Assembly (NCBI GenBank): GCA_916700875.1
Contig: CAKAKS010000062.1
Location: 4,610,373-4,674,372 of the forward strand
Reading direction: 5' to 3'
DNA from: Sebastes aleutianus
Taxonomy: Eukaryota > Chordata > Actinopteri > Perciformes > Sebastidae
DNA: 64,000 nucleotides
The translations under genes and the position numbers were made by a program. Under the pieces are notes generated by a model. The model ran no database searches. It worked only from the letters and a program-made list of their open reading frames with translations, and was not told the origin of the DNA. Positions within the stretch are counted from its first letter, which is position 1, and every line of letters begins with the position of its first letter. Positions 11,401 to 21,129 of the stretch are shown here, one piece after another.

Positions 11401-13621
11401 CAGACATTGAAGTGTTTGCCGTGGTCATTTGATTATAGGGTCGAAAGAAAATGATGATTGTGGTCAGTTGTTATGTTGACAACACACGTCAGTGGGGCCT
11501 AACGTCCACACTAAGCCGGCGTTTTCCTTTCGTCTGTCTCTCGTTGGTGCTCATCATGTAGCAATCCTCAACTCCTCTTTAGCGGCTTAACCAGATCATC
11601 CCCAAACTTGGTCAGCGAAATGACCTTCCTGATGCCAAACGGCGAAGCTTTTGAGTTTTTATCAAAATCTAATATCTAATATATCCAGACTCCAGAAAAA
11701 AAACTCTTGGACGTGTACCGTAAACCCAACAGTAAGTCAGACATTTTTAATTTACTGTGCAATTTGAGGGCATTTTTCGCCATTTGCAGCAACTGTACTT
11801 TAACTTACTTTTAACGTAGAGTGGGAGGTGCGAGGGCTCTGATCATCGCTGTACGCAGCTTTAATCAGATTTGTTTCTGTGTCCCCAGTTTGCTATGATG
11901 AAGATCTGACGGATGGCCTTTTCCGAACAGTGTACCGACTCTGCAGCAACTTTCCTCACACCTGCATGATCTTCATCTCCATAGAGAAACGGTAAGGAGA
12001 GATCCCATCTACACATCTTCAAGTATGTTCCTGGTAGCCGTGATTTTTGCCGAAACATCAGTACTGATGCTCTGTTTGGTGAGTGAGTTTTCAACAGCTG
12101 CTTGCGGAATGTCAAATTCATTTCATTCAGTTGATGAAAATACCTATTGTCATCAATCAGCAGCAAGAATATAAAGGCACATAGATGGCACAGCAGCCGT
12201 AACAAAGAGGCAGAGTTATACAAAGAAGCGGTTCGTATGATGTGTTCAGTGATGAAATCAATTATCACGGGGATGATGGCGCACATTCTCTGACGGTCTC
12301 TCCTCGAAGGCTTTCATAGTGTTGCACTCGTTTGTTGAAAGTGACAGAAATAGTTGTGTAACAAATGAAGATAGACGATAAAATAGAAGCATAAGCCACT
12401 CTATTCCTTATTTATGTTATTCATTTCTTTATTGATAACTCACAACACACAAACAAGTTACAAGCTCAAGGAGTAACCGTGTTTCTGGATGTCTTACCAG
12501 GATGAACTTCACCCTGAGAGAAATGGATGTTTCCTGCGATGCCTACAACCATTTCAGACGGTGTCTGTCCCAACTCCAGGACCTGGTGGACGGACGATGC
12601 AGCTTCAGAGTGGAACAGCTCCCTTCTAACTTCGCACAGTTTCTGCTGTATGAACGCGTAGAGCAGCTGGTAAGGGAAACACTCATATTCTATATGGGGA
12701 CGATATTAATCTTAAAGGCTTTAATCTAAAAACCTGAATCCAGCTTAATTAATAGGAACATAAAACGCAGGTGACGTAGACACAGATGTAAGATTGAAGC
12801 TGCAGCTGCTGCTGCTCTGCTAATTCTTCCACTATGCAGCCTGCGTATAGAGTGAAAGTAAAACATGCAATATGGCAGTATTAAATGATTCTAATTATTC
12901 TGATTTCTTTTTCACACAAAAAACAAGACATTTTATGAAAATATAACAAAATGGAATGGATCAAAAATAATACATACAGCACAGCTAGAATTTGGTTTGC
13001 ATGTCTCTGCTGCTCTTTTCCCCTCAATCAGCTGCTTTCAGTAGAGCCATCAGCAAGCTGCCGGCAGAATTCTAGTTAGGTCTTTGAACACAGAATCTAA
13101 TTGTACTCCCATCTGGAACGATCCTGACTTTCTTATTAACAAGAAACTACTTCATTTCTGCACAAAGACCGAAAAAGCCGCAAACCACATTTGCTATATT
13201 TTGAGGCTGTTGCCTCGGCAACAGAACACTCAAACTTCCCGGCACTAGGAGGGATGTTACTTTGTTCTACTACTGTGCATGCGCTTTCTGCTGTTTTTAC
13301 AATTATTTTGCAGCATTATGGGTCCAACACTATTCTGACTGTACTTGCCCATGTTAGATATAGACTATTAGCAATTGTCAAGTCCTTGACTAGGACACTG
13401 GCCTGAAAATTGATTTTAGGTAACGGCTGCCTACATAGTTTGGATGGATCAGATCCAGAGGATGAATTTCCCTAAGACGGGTTCAGTAAGTTGTTTTTTT
13501 ATCAATATACATTATTATAAATTAAAGTTTTCATTTTTTTTTTCAGGAGCTTTGGAAGGTGACTGCCACTCCACTTCCATTTGACCGAGCCCGATCTGAT
13601 TCTGGGCCGTTTTCATCTTGA
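2389..13621 (+). CDS. mettl22: METTL22, methyltransferase-like protein 22 (spliced CDS, 11 coding exons)
   Basis: Class I SAM-dependent protein lysine methyltransferase of the METTL21 family; human METTL22 methylates the nuclear protein KIN17 (established for the family). Coding exons: 2389-2494, 3329-3530, 3744-3886, 5122-5162, 6008-6152, 6610-6681, 9539-9592, 10257-10337, 11889-11991, 12501-12669, 13547-13621. They sum to 1191 nt, 396 aa; human is 404 aa. The N-terminus resembles human (TVLSDVH, HLM, GQP). An acidic, low-complexity linker follows (about residues 40-105), then EHAMATPLEDVGKQVWRGA. The SAM-binding motif I LELGAGTG is at residues 189-196, and the family D-x-x-Y motif is DVCY at 281-284. 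The start at 2389 has a good Kozak context (CAGCCATGG); an ATG at 2375 is out of frame. The last residues differ from mammals. Intron 6 carries a Tc1 element nested in a MITE. Identification is by recognisable similarity along the whole length. Confidence 0.95.
3329..3530 (+). CDS. mettl22: mettl22 coding exon 2
   Basis: Begins after CATCTAG and continues VFLSKFK, then a Glu/Asp/Gly-rich linker ending EDGDLDITR. This matches the human 'LDEDGDLD' segment. It ends in phase 2 at donor GTATGG. The open frame extends upstream of the acceptor but that part is intron. Confidence 0.9.
3744..3886 (+). CDS. mettl22: mettl22 coding exon 3
   Basis: Acceptor TCCCCAG, donor GTGAGA. Encodes a poorly conserved linker (RPRKTPQEG...) followed by an acidic stretch and DNIIKI, comparable to human 'HDIIRI'. 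Confidence 0.9.
4649..5045 (-). mobile_element. Degenerate Tc1-like element fragment
   Basis: Begins with the terminal sequence CCGATCAGCCATAACATTAT known from fish Tc1-like elements. It contains a minus-strand remnant of the transposase region before the catalytic Glu (GATTGAGATCTGGAGAATTT is the complement of the PDLNPI codon region). Frames are broken and much of the element is missing. Lies in mettl22 intron 3. Confidence 0.75.
5122..5162 (+). CDS. mettl22: mettl22 coding exon 4
   Basis: 41-nt exon between TTTTCAG and GTCAGT. Encodes EHAMATPLEDVGKQ, nearly identical to the human segment just before the methyltransferase core. Confidence 0.93.
6008..6152 (+). CDS. mettl22: mettl22 coding exon 5 (SAM-binding motif I)
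   Basis: Encodes VWRGAFYMADFIL and the glycine-rich SAM loop LELGAGTG (residues 189-196), ending TVYCT. Acceptor CATCAG, donor GTATAA. Confidence 0.96.
6610..6681 (+). CDS. mettl22: mettl22 coding exon 6
   Basis: Encodes DVGEDLLNMCERNVTLN and HMLEPA, the region after SAM motif II. Acceptor TTTACAG, donor GTGAGG. The following intron holds the nested transposons. Confidence 0.94.
7562..9183 (-). mobile_element. Tc1/mariner-type transposon, full length
   Basis: 1622 bp bounded by CAGACGTAGGCAAAGTTGTT and its reverse complement, each flanked by the TA duplication (7560-7561 and 9184-9185). The terminal inverted repeats are long, about 210 bp (7562-7772 and 8974-9183) and nearly identical, so the insertion looks fairly recent. 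Transposase is encoded on the minus strand. It lies within mettl22 intron 6. Confidence 0.95.
7782..8838 (-). pseudogene. Tc1-like transposase, one frameshift
   Basis: DDE transposase of the Tc1 family. The frame from 8838 (more likely start 8802) to 8050 holds the paired helix-turn-helix DNA-binding region, GRGRKRK as nuclear signal, VLWTDETK with the first catalytic Asp, and QDNDPKH with the second. It then meets a stop. The frame 8132-7782 continues with NTQEWLRT and PDLNPIEHLW, which carries the catalytic Glu, ending CATKY. A small deletion in a CA-rich stretch near 8058 explains the break. With it discounted, spacing from the first Asp of DNDPKH to Glu fits DD34E. Otherwise the protein looks well preserved. 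Confidence 0.92.
9539..9592 (+). CDS. mettl22: mettl22 coding exon 7
   Basis: 54-nt exon encoding GGDVRVRQLDWLQHDLCT; human has 'VKELDWLKDDLCT'. Acceptor TCATCAG, donor GTAACA. Confidence 0.94.
10257..10337 (+). CDS. mettl22: mettl22 coding exon 8
   Basis: Encodes DADVEFKWTEEEVADMYDN and ends IIIAAD. The final Asp (281) begins the D-x-x-Y motif completed in the next exon. Acceptor TTTGTAG, donor GTAGGC. Confidence 0.94.
11889..11991 (+). CDS. mettl22: mettl22 coding exon 9
   Basis: Begins VCYDEDLTDGLFRTVYRL and ends FISIEK, with the conserved Tyr of the D-x-x-Y motif. Acceptor CCCCAG, donor GTAAGG; phase 2. Confidence 0.95.
12501..12669 (+). CDS. mettl22: mettl22 coding exon 10
   Basis: Encodes RMNFTLREMDVSCDAYNHF through LLYERVEQL, matching human 'RLNFTLRHLDVTCEAYDHF...LLVYERLQQL'. 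Acceptor TTACCAG, donor GTAAGG. Confidence 0.96.
13547..13621 (+). CDS. mettl22: mettl22 last coding exon 11
   Basis: Acceptor TTTTTTTCAG. Encodes ELWKVTATPLP and a short tail ending FSS, then TGA. ELWK matches human; the remaining tail is longer and different. Confidence 0.9.
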   Translation, partial: ELWKVTATPLPFDRARSDSGPFSS

Positions 13622-13976
13622 ACTGGACTCGCATCCGAGCACTGTGAACACTAACCCTCCCCAGAATCTACCATACACAAAGCTCCAGTTAGCAGTTGAA
13701 GGTTTGAAATGTAGAGCACAAAAAACCCAAGACAACATCAAACACTGTTCATACATACAGTAAGTACAATTATATAATTGAGCAAATTCAAGATAGAAAC
13801 AGGCAAATTAACATATAGAGTTCATCGGGGGAGTTTTTAAAAAATGGGTCACTGAAGTGGTGCATGAATGTATAATAATTTATTTTTGAACTTGACTAAT
13901 GCATTCTTACATGACCAACTGTAGCTGCATGTCTTCCTAGATGTTTGTACAGTATGGCTGATTAGAAACAAGGTCA

Positions 13977-13982
13977 AATAAA
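13977..13982 (+). terminator. mettl22: Poly(A) signal of mettl22
   Basis: AATAAA about 356 nt after the mettl22 stop codon, the first canonical hexamer downstream. It would give a 3'UTR of about 380 nt. Confidence 0.65.
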
Positions 13983-14178
13983 GTTTTGCAGTACATCATT
14001 GTTCTTATATTTTTGTATTTTGGCTGCAGGCTATATTTAAAGCATTTACAGAATGCTGCATAAGTAGGACAAGGAACTCCGTCACACACTAGATAAGTGC
14101 AGTCGGTAGAGTGCAGAGCTCTGCCAGGTGTATCTCCCTCTCCCCTTCCCAAGCAAAGAAGAGTTGAATCTCACTCAG

Positions 14179-15207
14179 GCCCTGTTCAAACCTGACATTA
14201 ACATGCGTCTTGGGTGACCTGATCACAAGTGGACAGTACAGGTGTGAAAGCACTCGAGACGCATTAAGATCCGATCACTCAGACCACATTCTTTTAGCAG
14301 TGTGTACGCGAATGTGTCCTGGGCCACATTAAGGACCGCCTACTCAACTGACGTCGTTGTGTATAGGCTACAGTAACATATCAAAATATATCTTATCTAT
14401 ATATATAGGCCTATAGGCTATCTATATCAGACAAGGCACAGGAAGTGCATTGCTGCCTGCTGCTGCTGCTGCTGCTGTATTTCTCGTGTCACAGAAACCA
14501 CTGGGAGTAAATCTTGTGTTTTGGAAGTTATTATTATCACACTGTTGGTGATGTAGCATTGTATTTGTTCCGGTGCTCTGCACAGATCTGACAGCTCTCA
14601 TCCCCGAAAATGACCTTATAACCTCCGCCAAGGCCAAAGGCCTAGGAAGGAGGTTATGTTTTCACCGGCGTTGGTTTGTTGGTTTGTTGGTTTGTTGGTT
14701 TGTTGGTTTGTTGGTTTGTTGGTTTGTCCGTTTGGACGATAACTCCAAAAGACTGTGATGGATTTGAATGAAATCTTTTGGAGAGGTGGGTTGTGACACA
14801 ATGAACAATTCATTAGATTTTGGTGGCAATGCGGATCATGATCCGGTTTCGAGATTTTTTTTTAATAACCCCGCTCAGCCTGTGCATTAACACTACAGGC
14901 CACCACAGGGGGGCAGCGACGTACTTGAAACCTGCCTCGGCGGACGTCTGCGCTCTCCGAGTGCACTTCTAGTATTTTTATGTTAATAAAATGTACCCGA
15001 ATTCACAAATATATAGGATATTACTGACTCTGTAATATTCCATTGCAACGTCTGCTGCTGTTTATTTGCAGATACAGCAGGCGAGCGGTCACTCGAAATG
15101 CATGTGGAGACGCATTCTAATGCCAGGTGTGAACTGACGGGTTAGAGCTGTCCACTTGTGATCGGATCACTGAGGACGCATGTTAATACCAGGTCTGAAC
15201 GGGGCCT
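14179..15207. mobile_element. MITE family B, copy 1 (with nested repeat)
   Basis: Starts GGCCCTGTTCAAACCTGACA and ends with the inverted form CCAGGTCTGAACGGGGCC. Both ends carry ATCACAAGTGGACAG / CTGTCCACTTGTGAT. The internal TCCTGGGCCACATTAAGGAC is shared (inverted) with the copy at 47153-47992. The unrelated family C repeat at 14617-14976 sits inside. No coding sequence. Confidence 0.75.
14617..14976 (+). repeat. Dispersed repeat family C, copy 1
   Basis: Starts ACCTCCGCCAAGGCCAAAGG and runs to CTGCGCTCTCCGAGTGCACT. Contains a tandem GGTTTGTT octamer (about 14669-14728) and ATTTTGGTGGC. Shares start, middle and end with the copies at 24219-24857 and 43251-43793. Confidence 0.8.
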
Positions 15208-15214
15208 TAGAGAA

Positions 15215-15854
15215 AGAGCTCTGCTGTCTGTCCAGTAGGTGGTGGAGAAGGTGGTCAGGATAATCCATGATGGATAACAGTTTGTTCAGCGTCCTCCTTT
15301 CCACCACAACGTCAAAAGTGTCTGGTTCGCAGCCTTCTTAATCAGTTTATTAAGTCTGTTGGTGTCACCGCCTCCAATGCTGCTCCCCCCAGCAGACTAC
15401 GGCGAAGTACAGTGCACTGGCCACAACAAACTGATGGAAGATTTCCAACATCTTGCTGCACTTCGTTGATCTGAGCTTCCTCAGGAAATAGAGTCTGCTC
15501 ATCCCCTTCTTATATATGGCCTCAGAATTGGTCTTCCAGTTCAGTCTGTTGTTGATTTGGACGCCCAGGTACTTCCACCACATCAACGTCCTCTCCCAGA
15601 ATACGCAAGGGTTGTGAAGCTGCCCTCTTCCTTCTGAAGTGGATCACCATCTCCCTGGTCTTGGCCACGTTCAGAAGCAGATGGTTTCTCCCAGTCCACT
15701 CCACAAAATCATCTATGAGTGCAGTGTACTCTTCCTCCCTCCCATCACTTATACACCCCAACCACTGCAGAGTCATCAGAGAACTTCTGCAGGTGGCATG
15801 GCCCAGAGTTGTACTGAAAGTCATCTGTGGTGTACAAGGTGAAAAGAAAGGCAC
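15215..15854 (-). pseudogene. LINE (L2/Maui-like) reverse transcriptase remnant
   Basis: Minus-strand frames 15854-15522 and 15586-15365 together read as the C-terminal part of a non-LTR retrotransposon reverse transcriptase. Landmarks: VEWTGRNHLLLNVAKTREM, RILGEDVDVVE, then YLGVQINNRLNWK, IYKKGMSRLYFLRKLRS and ASALYFAVVCWG. Frameshifts separate the pieces and the 5' part is missing, as in a dead 5'-truncated copy. Downstream minus-strand sequence (15340-15215) still resembles the 3' coding end. Confidence 0.85.
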
Positions 15855-16234
15855 CTCGTGTTTTCACTGGAAGATATTACTTCACATTTTGGCATGAAAA
15901 CCATGTAAACGTGGCTCAATAGAGGAGAAAGTTTCCATCATGCATTACCTTAAATCAACTCTCTTTATCACATATTAGCTCCATCTGTTGCCTTCTCACT
16001 GCTACTATGAACACTGCGGGTAAAAATAGCCTCTATTGACCATCTGCACACAGTAGATCAAGAGGTGAGTTGAAATAACAAATAATATAAAAAAAAAAAA
16101 AAAACTTTTTAAAATACAACTTATAATTTCATCTAAAATTAATGTTGTGATTGCCTCGTAAATTCTAGCACTTTGATATCTATTTCTACATGCAAACATA
16201 CGTAGAACATATGTAAACAATGTTAACTTAAAAA

Positions 16235-16585
16235 AAAATACAAGTGCACTGTCTCCTCACAGCAAGAGGGTCGCAGGTCCAAACCGGCTTGGGACCCTTC
16301 TGTATGGAGTTAGTATGTTCTCCCCGTGTTAGCGTGGGTTTTCTCCGGGTTTTCTCAGGTTTCCTCCCACAGTCTAAAGACATGCAGGTTCATTGTTGAC
16401 TCTAAATGTCCTGAAGGTGTGAATGTGTGCGTGAATGGTTGTCTGTCTCTATGTGTCAGTCCTGTGATAGTCTGGAGACCTGTCCAGGGTGTACCCGCCT
16501 TCGCCCAATGTCAGCTGGGGCCGGCTCCGGTGGGGGGCTGGAGCCGGTCCCCCCCTCCGCGACCCTGAATAGGATAAGCGGTTAC
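16235..16585 (+). repeat. Fish SINE-like interspersed repeat
   Basis: Carries landmarks of a very common teleost repeat: CTCACAGCAAGAGGGTCGCA, GTATGTTCTCCCCGTGTTAG, CCTCCCACAGTCTAAAGACA, CCTGTCCAGGGTGTACCCGC and the tail GACCCTGAATAGGATAAGCG. A B-box-like GGTCCAAACC lies near 16276. I recognise the family but not its exact name. A tail-like scrap (AGCGGTTACGGATAA) recurs at 51029. Confidence 0.75.
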
Positions 16586-16944
16586 TTATTTCTAAATGCA
16601 TTTCAGATTTATTATATATCATGTCTATTGCAAAAGTATAAAACTCTGTTTTTAAATTAAAAATAGATTCATAAAATATATTGCAAGTATTTTCATTTGG
16701 ATTTGTTTTGAAGCAGTAAGACAGTAATCAATACACGACTGGCTTCAAAGTGACTTGTTGCACCATGTAGGCCGATATGATTTCTGCAGTTAAATTAAAT
16801 CTATGTAAGAAGATCTTCACTTGAGAGCTGGAGGAATCTGAACTCCTTGAAGGCCACAATGGGATTATCCAGCATAGTATTAAAGTCTCCTCTGAAAAAT
16901 TATAGAAGAATTTGGAAATTACAAGGAAAATAATCTTAAACCAT

Positions 16945-17880
16945 GGGCACACTACCAACGTCAGGAGCGCGTGGCGTCTGCGTCGCGTGGTGGCTGCGTG
17001 ATGCAGGAGTCTGGTGTTCACACTAGACGCCTGTTGGCTGTGTGTCGGCTGCGTGTCGGCTGCCTGTCAGCTGTGTTTCTGCTGCTGCTGTCAGCCCTTT
17101 CTTTCTGCTTAGAGTTTGCCTTTTAATGGCCATTTAACTTCATGATAAATATCATTTATATTTATTTTAGACAGAGAAAGATTCAGAAACGTGTGGTAAT
17201 TAGTAAATAATAGTAATAATCCACAATTAAAACTCCAAACTCCAAGTCACTGCTTGTTCCACATCACTGTCTGGCACATATTTCAGAATAAAAGCCTCGT
17301 GTTAACAAACGAAGGAATTCTGTGCAAAGAAAAAAACGCTTTAGGGCTTTTATTTTCGAAATGAAAGCAGGAAGTGTTGATTTAAACCCCAAACTTTATC
17401 AATTCTTGGAGCTCTCAAAGTGACTGCGTGTTCCACAGCACTGACTGCTCATATTTCAGAATAAAAGCCTTGTGTTAACAAATGAAGGGATTCTGTCTAT
17501 AGAAAAAACGCCTGAGGGCTTTTATTTTGAAATGAAAGCAGGAAGTGTTGATTTAAAAATAAGTCTTTACTTTTTTTCATCTCCGTAACATATTCTACAG
17601 ATAGACCTCGAAACTGTAGTAAAGTCTTGCTGGTATGAAGTTAATATACAGTCAATAGATCACTTTCACTGTCTGTGACATATTCTACAGATGTCTAGAC
17701 ATGGAAGCTGTAGTAATCTTGCTGGTATGATGTTAATTTACTGTCACTAGATCATCTTCCCTGTCTGTTGCTGCTGGGACACGCAGCTGAGACGCGAGCG
17801 GCTCGCCTGAAAAATAGGCGAGCCTTCTATTCTATAAAATAGACGCGCGTCTCATGCAGGCAGTGTGTCCACCATTTTAG
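16945..17880 (-). repeat. MITE family A, copy 2
   Basis: Inverted relative to copies 1 and 4. Ends are GGGCACACTACCAACGTCAG and, at the other side, GCAGGCAGTGTGTCCAC, forming loose inverted termini. The core landmark (GAAAGCAGGAAGTGTTGATTT) occurs twice, near 17364 and 17535, so part of the core is duplicated. Non-coding. Confidence 0.7.
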
Positions 17881-19319
17881 TCTTTCTAATCTGCAATATA
17901 GGATAAGAATTATTTCCTGTTTGTGAGTTACAGCCATAAACATTAACTATGATGTGGTTGAAGTTTGCAATTTCAAGTACAGGGAAAATATACTGTAAGC
18001 GATGGCCGTCCTTGTCACAGTCAGACATTAAATCTTTCCATTAAAATGTGTTTTTCAAAATGCAAACAGACAACCATAGATCCAGCTGATTAGACTGTTG
18101 TCAGGCTATTAAATATGCGTTATCAGTCGCTATAAGCCCATACCTGTGGGTCAACAGGGGCCTACTACACCCACTAGGATTTATCATCTATTCACATGTT
18201 AGATCACCGAAAGAACACGACAGCGACCTCTAGTGACCGTAGTAATTATGACAAGAGCAGAAGTGGAAGCCAGGTGCTGTAGTATTGACAGTGTGAAACT
18301 CCATAAATGGTGGAGGTCAGGGAAGATGGATGGGACAGAAAACAGGGTTTTCACCCAAGAGACTGGAATTTGCATCCCGTGTGAAACTAACAATGTGTAG
18401 TTGTCTTTGTGTTTGTTATTTTAACCTAAAACACAGTGTTTTTCCCTAAACCTAAAGAAGTTGTAGTTTTGTTGCCTAAACTTAAAGAAGTCTTTTTGTT
18501 TGTGTTCAAAAGGTGACGTTTCATTCAGTTTTACATCTTAGAACGTGTTACTTTTAAGATTCATTTTCACTTTTACAATGTAGTTTTTCTTTTAATACTT
18601 TATTTCAAAAGTTCAATGCATTTTCATTACAATTCTGCAAAAATATTTTACAGTATGAAAATAATATAAAAATAAATTATAAATTATACAACAAATAAAC
18701 TGTAAGGAAAGGAAAAGATGAATAAAAACAAAACAAAATACAAAACAAAAAACATTTGGGGTGTGTTAAACAATTGGAATACATTTAAAATGTCTAAACA
18801 ATTTAAGGTAACAGAAATATAGTGTTTTTATTTAAATATAACCACCTATATTTACATATGGGAGTAGTAATATGTTCAAGATGATTTCTAATAAAAGCGT
18901 TAGTACACTTTCTATCAGATACAGAAACCCCATTATTAGTAAAGGGGACATTCACTGAAGGATAGTTCATCGAGACATATAGGTATTGATCTGATAACCA
19001 TATCAAACTCCCGACGAGAAATTTGAACATTATATTTGTCCGTGTAAACCTTCTAGCTATATAATTCACCATAAAGTGTTGGTTTACAGTAGTTGATGTT
19101 ATTTACAAACCAATCATGCAAGTACAGTGTTTTGTTTCCGTGTGAGATGTAAGTGTTGTTCCACAGGATACAAATTGTGAGGAGAGTAATTGTGTTTAAA
19201 AAGAAGAGCCCAACATAGTAAGAGTTGTTGATGAAAGTTAGCTAGTTGACAGGGAGTTTCTTTTACAACGTAGTAGTAGGCGTAGTAGGCCCCTAATGAC
19301 CCACATCTATGGTGCTTAA

Positions 19320-19843
19320 AGGTCCCATATCATGCTCATTTTCAGGTTCATACTTGTATTTTGTGTTTCTACCAGAACATGTTTACATGCTGTAAGGTTG
19401 AAAAAAAAACTTTATTTTCCTCATACTGTCTGCATGAATATGCCTGTATTTACCCTCTGTCTGAAACGCTCCGTTTTAGCGCATTTTGATGGAATTGCAA
19501 CGGAATTGCAACAGAATTGCGTTGCTAGGCAACAGCTTGGGTCCACGTGTACTTCCTGTCAGCTGATGTCATTCACATACACTGCAACCAGGAATAAACT
19601 GGGACACATTTAGAATGTTTACGTTTAAAAGTTTGCAAAGGTTCTAAATATTGTATATTCGTAACATCACAAATGGACAGAAATCCTGACAGCTTGTTTC
19701 AAATGCAGAGTTTCTGAATATGGGCTGTGTGTATTTCCCTGTGGATTGAGCATTTCAATACTTTCACAGTATTTATATATCACTTAAACCTGCTTTATAA
19801 TTAAAAAAACATGAAAATCTCACTTTTTAATAATATGGGACCT
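19320..19843. mobile_element. TTAA-flanked MITE, copy 1
   Basis: 524 bp with ends AGGTCCCATATC and ATATGGGACCT, exactly flanked by TTAA at 19316-19319 and 19844-19847. TTAA duplication is typical of piggyBac-type integration. Internal landmarks CATACTTGTATTTTGTGTTT and GCAACAGAATTGCGTTGCTA are shared (inverted) with the copy at 34938-35438. Confidence 0.82.
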
Positions 19844-20136
19844 TTAAAGTGACTGATAACGCCTATTTAATGGCCTGATAACAGTCAAATCCGGTGCTAA
19901 ATCACATCCCCACTGTGATCTCCAGAAATTAGCATTTTGTTAAATTGCGTGAGATTTTTGTATTAAAGCAGAGTCACTATTATGTTTTTGCAATATAGAA
20001 ATGAAGCTTTACGTTTGATTTCTTAGTCCTCTTTTGTGTTTAGTGAAATAATTGCATAATAGCATTGTGTTTATATACAAATAAAGCTTTGATGAAAAAA
20101 AAAAAAAGAAGCCAGGCCCAGACTAACCCCTCCTCC

Positions 20137-20262
<126 letters not shown>

Positions 20263-20282
20263 GGTCCTTGCTGCTGGAGACA

Positions 20283-20383
20283 GGAGAGGCACACACTCAC
20301 TCGGTGCTGCCGTCGGTCAGTCGCTGTGTGTCGGGGAACTTCGAGCAGATCCTCCTGCTGCTGCTGCTGTCTCTGGATCCTCG
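20283..20383 (+). other. abat: Probable abat non-coding first exon
   Basis: CpG-containing sequence ending CTGGATCCTCG followed by a strong donor GTGAGTG at 20384. It has no in-frame start consistent with ABAT, and the ATG exon at 34151 opens with an acceptor and 77 nt of untranslated sequence, so an upstream 5'UTR exon is required. The 5' limit given is arbitrary. The exon could instead belong further upstream or be absent; transcript data would settle it. Confidence 0.5.
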
Positions 20384-20553
20384 GTGAGTGCTCTCAGATC
20401 ACTCTCTAACAGACACACGGTGCATTAACGAACCACCGAGTCTGCAGCAGACAGAGGCTCCGATCGACCCGCTGTGATGTCGCATTGACACTCAGTCGAT
20501 CAGTGTTTGTTTGTGCTGCTGAACCGAAAGAAGAAGAATCGGGATGCGCAGCT

Positions 20554-20555
<2 letters not shown>

Positions 20556-20602
<47 letters not shown>

Positions 20603-20622
20603 GTCTGTCTCTCTCTCTCTCC
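20556..20622 (+). repeat. (CT)n microsatellite
   Basis: CT tract with a few CTGT interruptions, some 170 bp inside abat intron 1. Confidence 0.95.
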
Positions 20623-20738
20623 CTGTCCAGTGTCCATGTCAGGAGAGCATGTTGACGATGCATCGGTGTTGACCTAAAATAACAGTCATTTGCTATTACA
20701 AATATATAATCCATAACTATGTTAATAAACCACAGTCT

Positions 20739-20774
<36 letters not shown>

Positions 20775-21129
20775 CCAGCCAGAACTAGTCGGAACCAGAT
20801 TTTTCACAAGACCACATTTTGCACAAACAACATTATTTTAAACAAACTTGAAATGCCTGAAAAGCTTGAAATCGTTGGAATGCACACAATGTGAATGTGT
20901 TATTGTGAGTTTAGAGGACAGGAGTCTGTCATCATCATTGTTGTAGCAGAAGGTGTGTAGTCCTCCTCATCGCCTCTGGATCCAGATCAGTAACTCCTTC
21001 CAGTAGATTTCACCTTCCTCTTATAAAAGAAGTTTAAAGGTGGAAGATTCAGCATGGATTGAGTTATAATAACCACAGTAAATAAATGGATTAAAAACCT
21101 ACTTGATTAGTAAATGACAAAGTAACTAT

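Noticed and set aside
11861..12286. 141-codon minus-strand ORF over mettl22 exon 9
   Set aside because: Antisense to a confirmed exon and flanking intron; no recognisable protein.
16235..16330. tRNA gene in the SINE-like repeat
   Set aside because: Only a B-box-like GGTCCAAACC is visible; I could not fold a cloverleaf.
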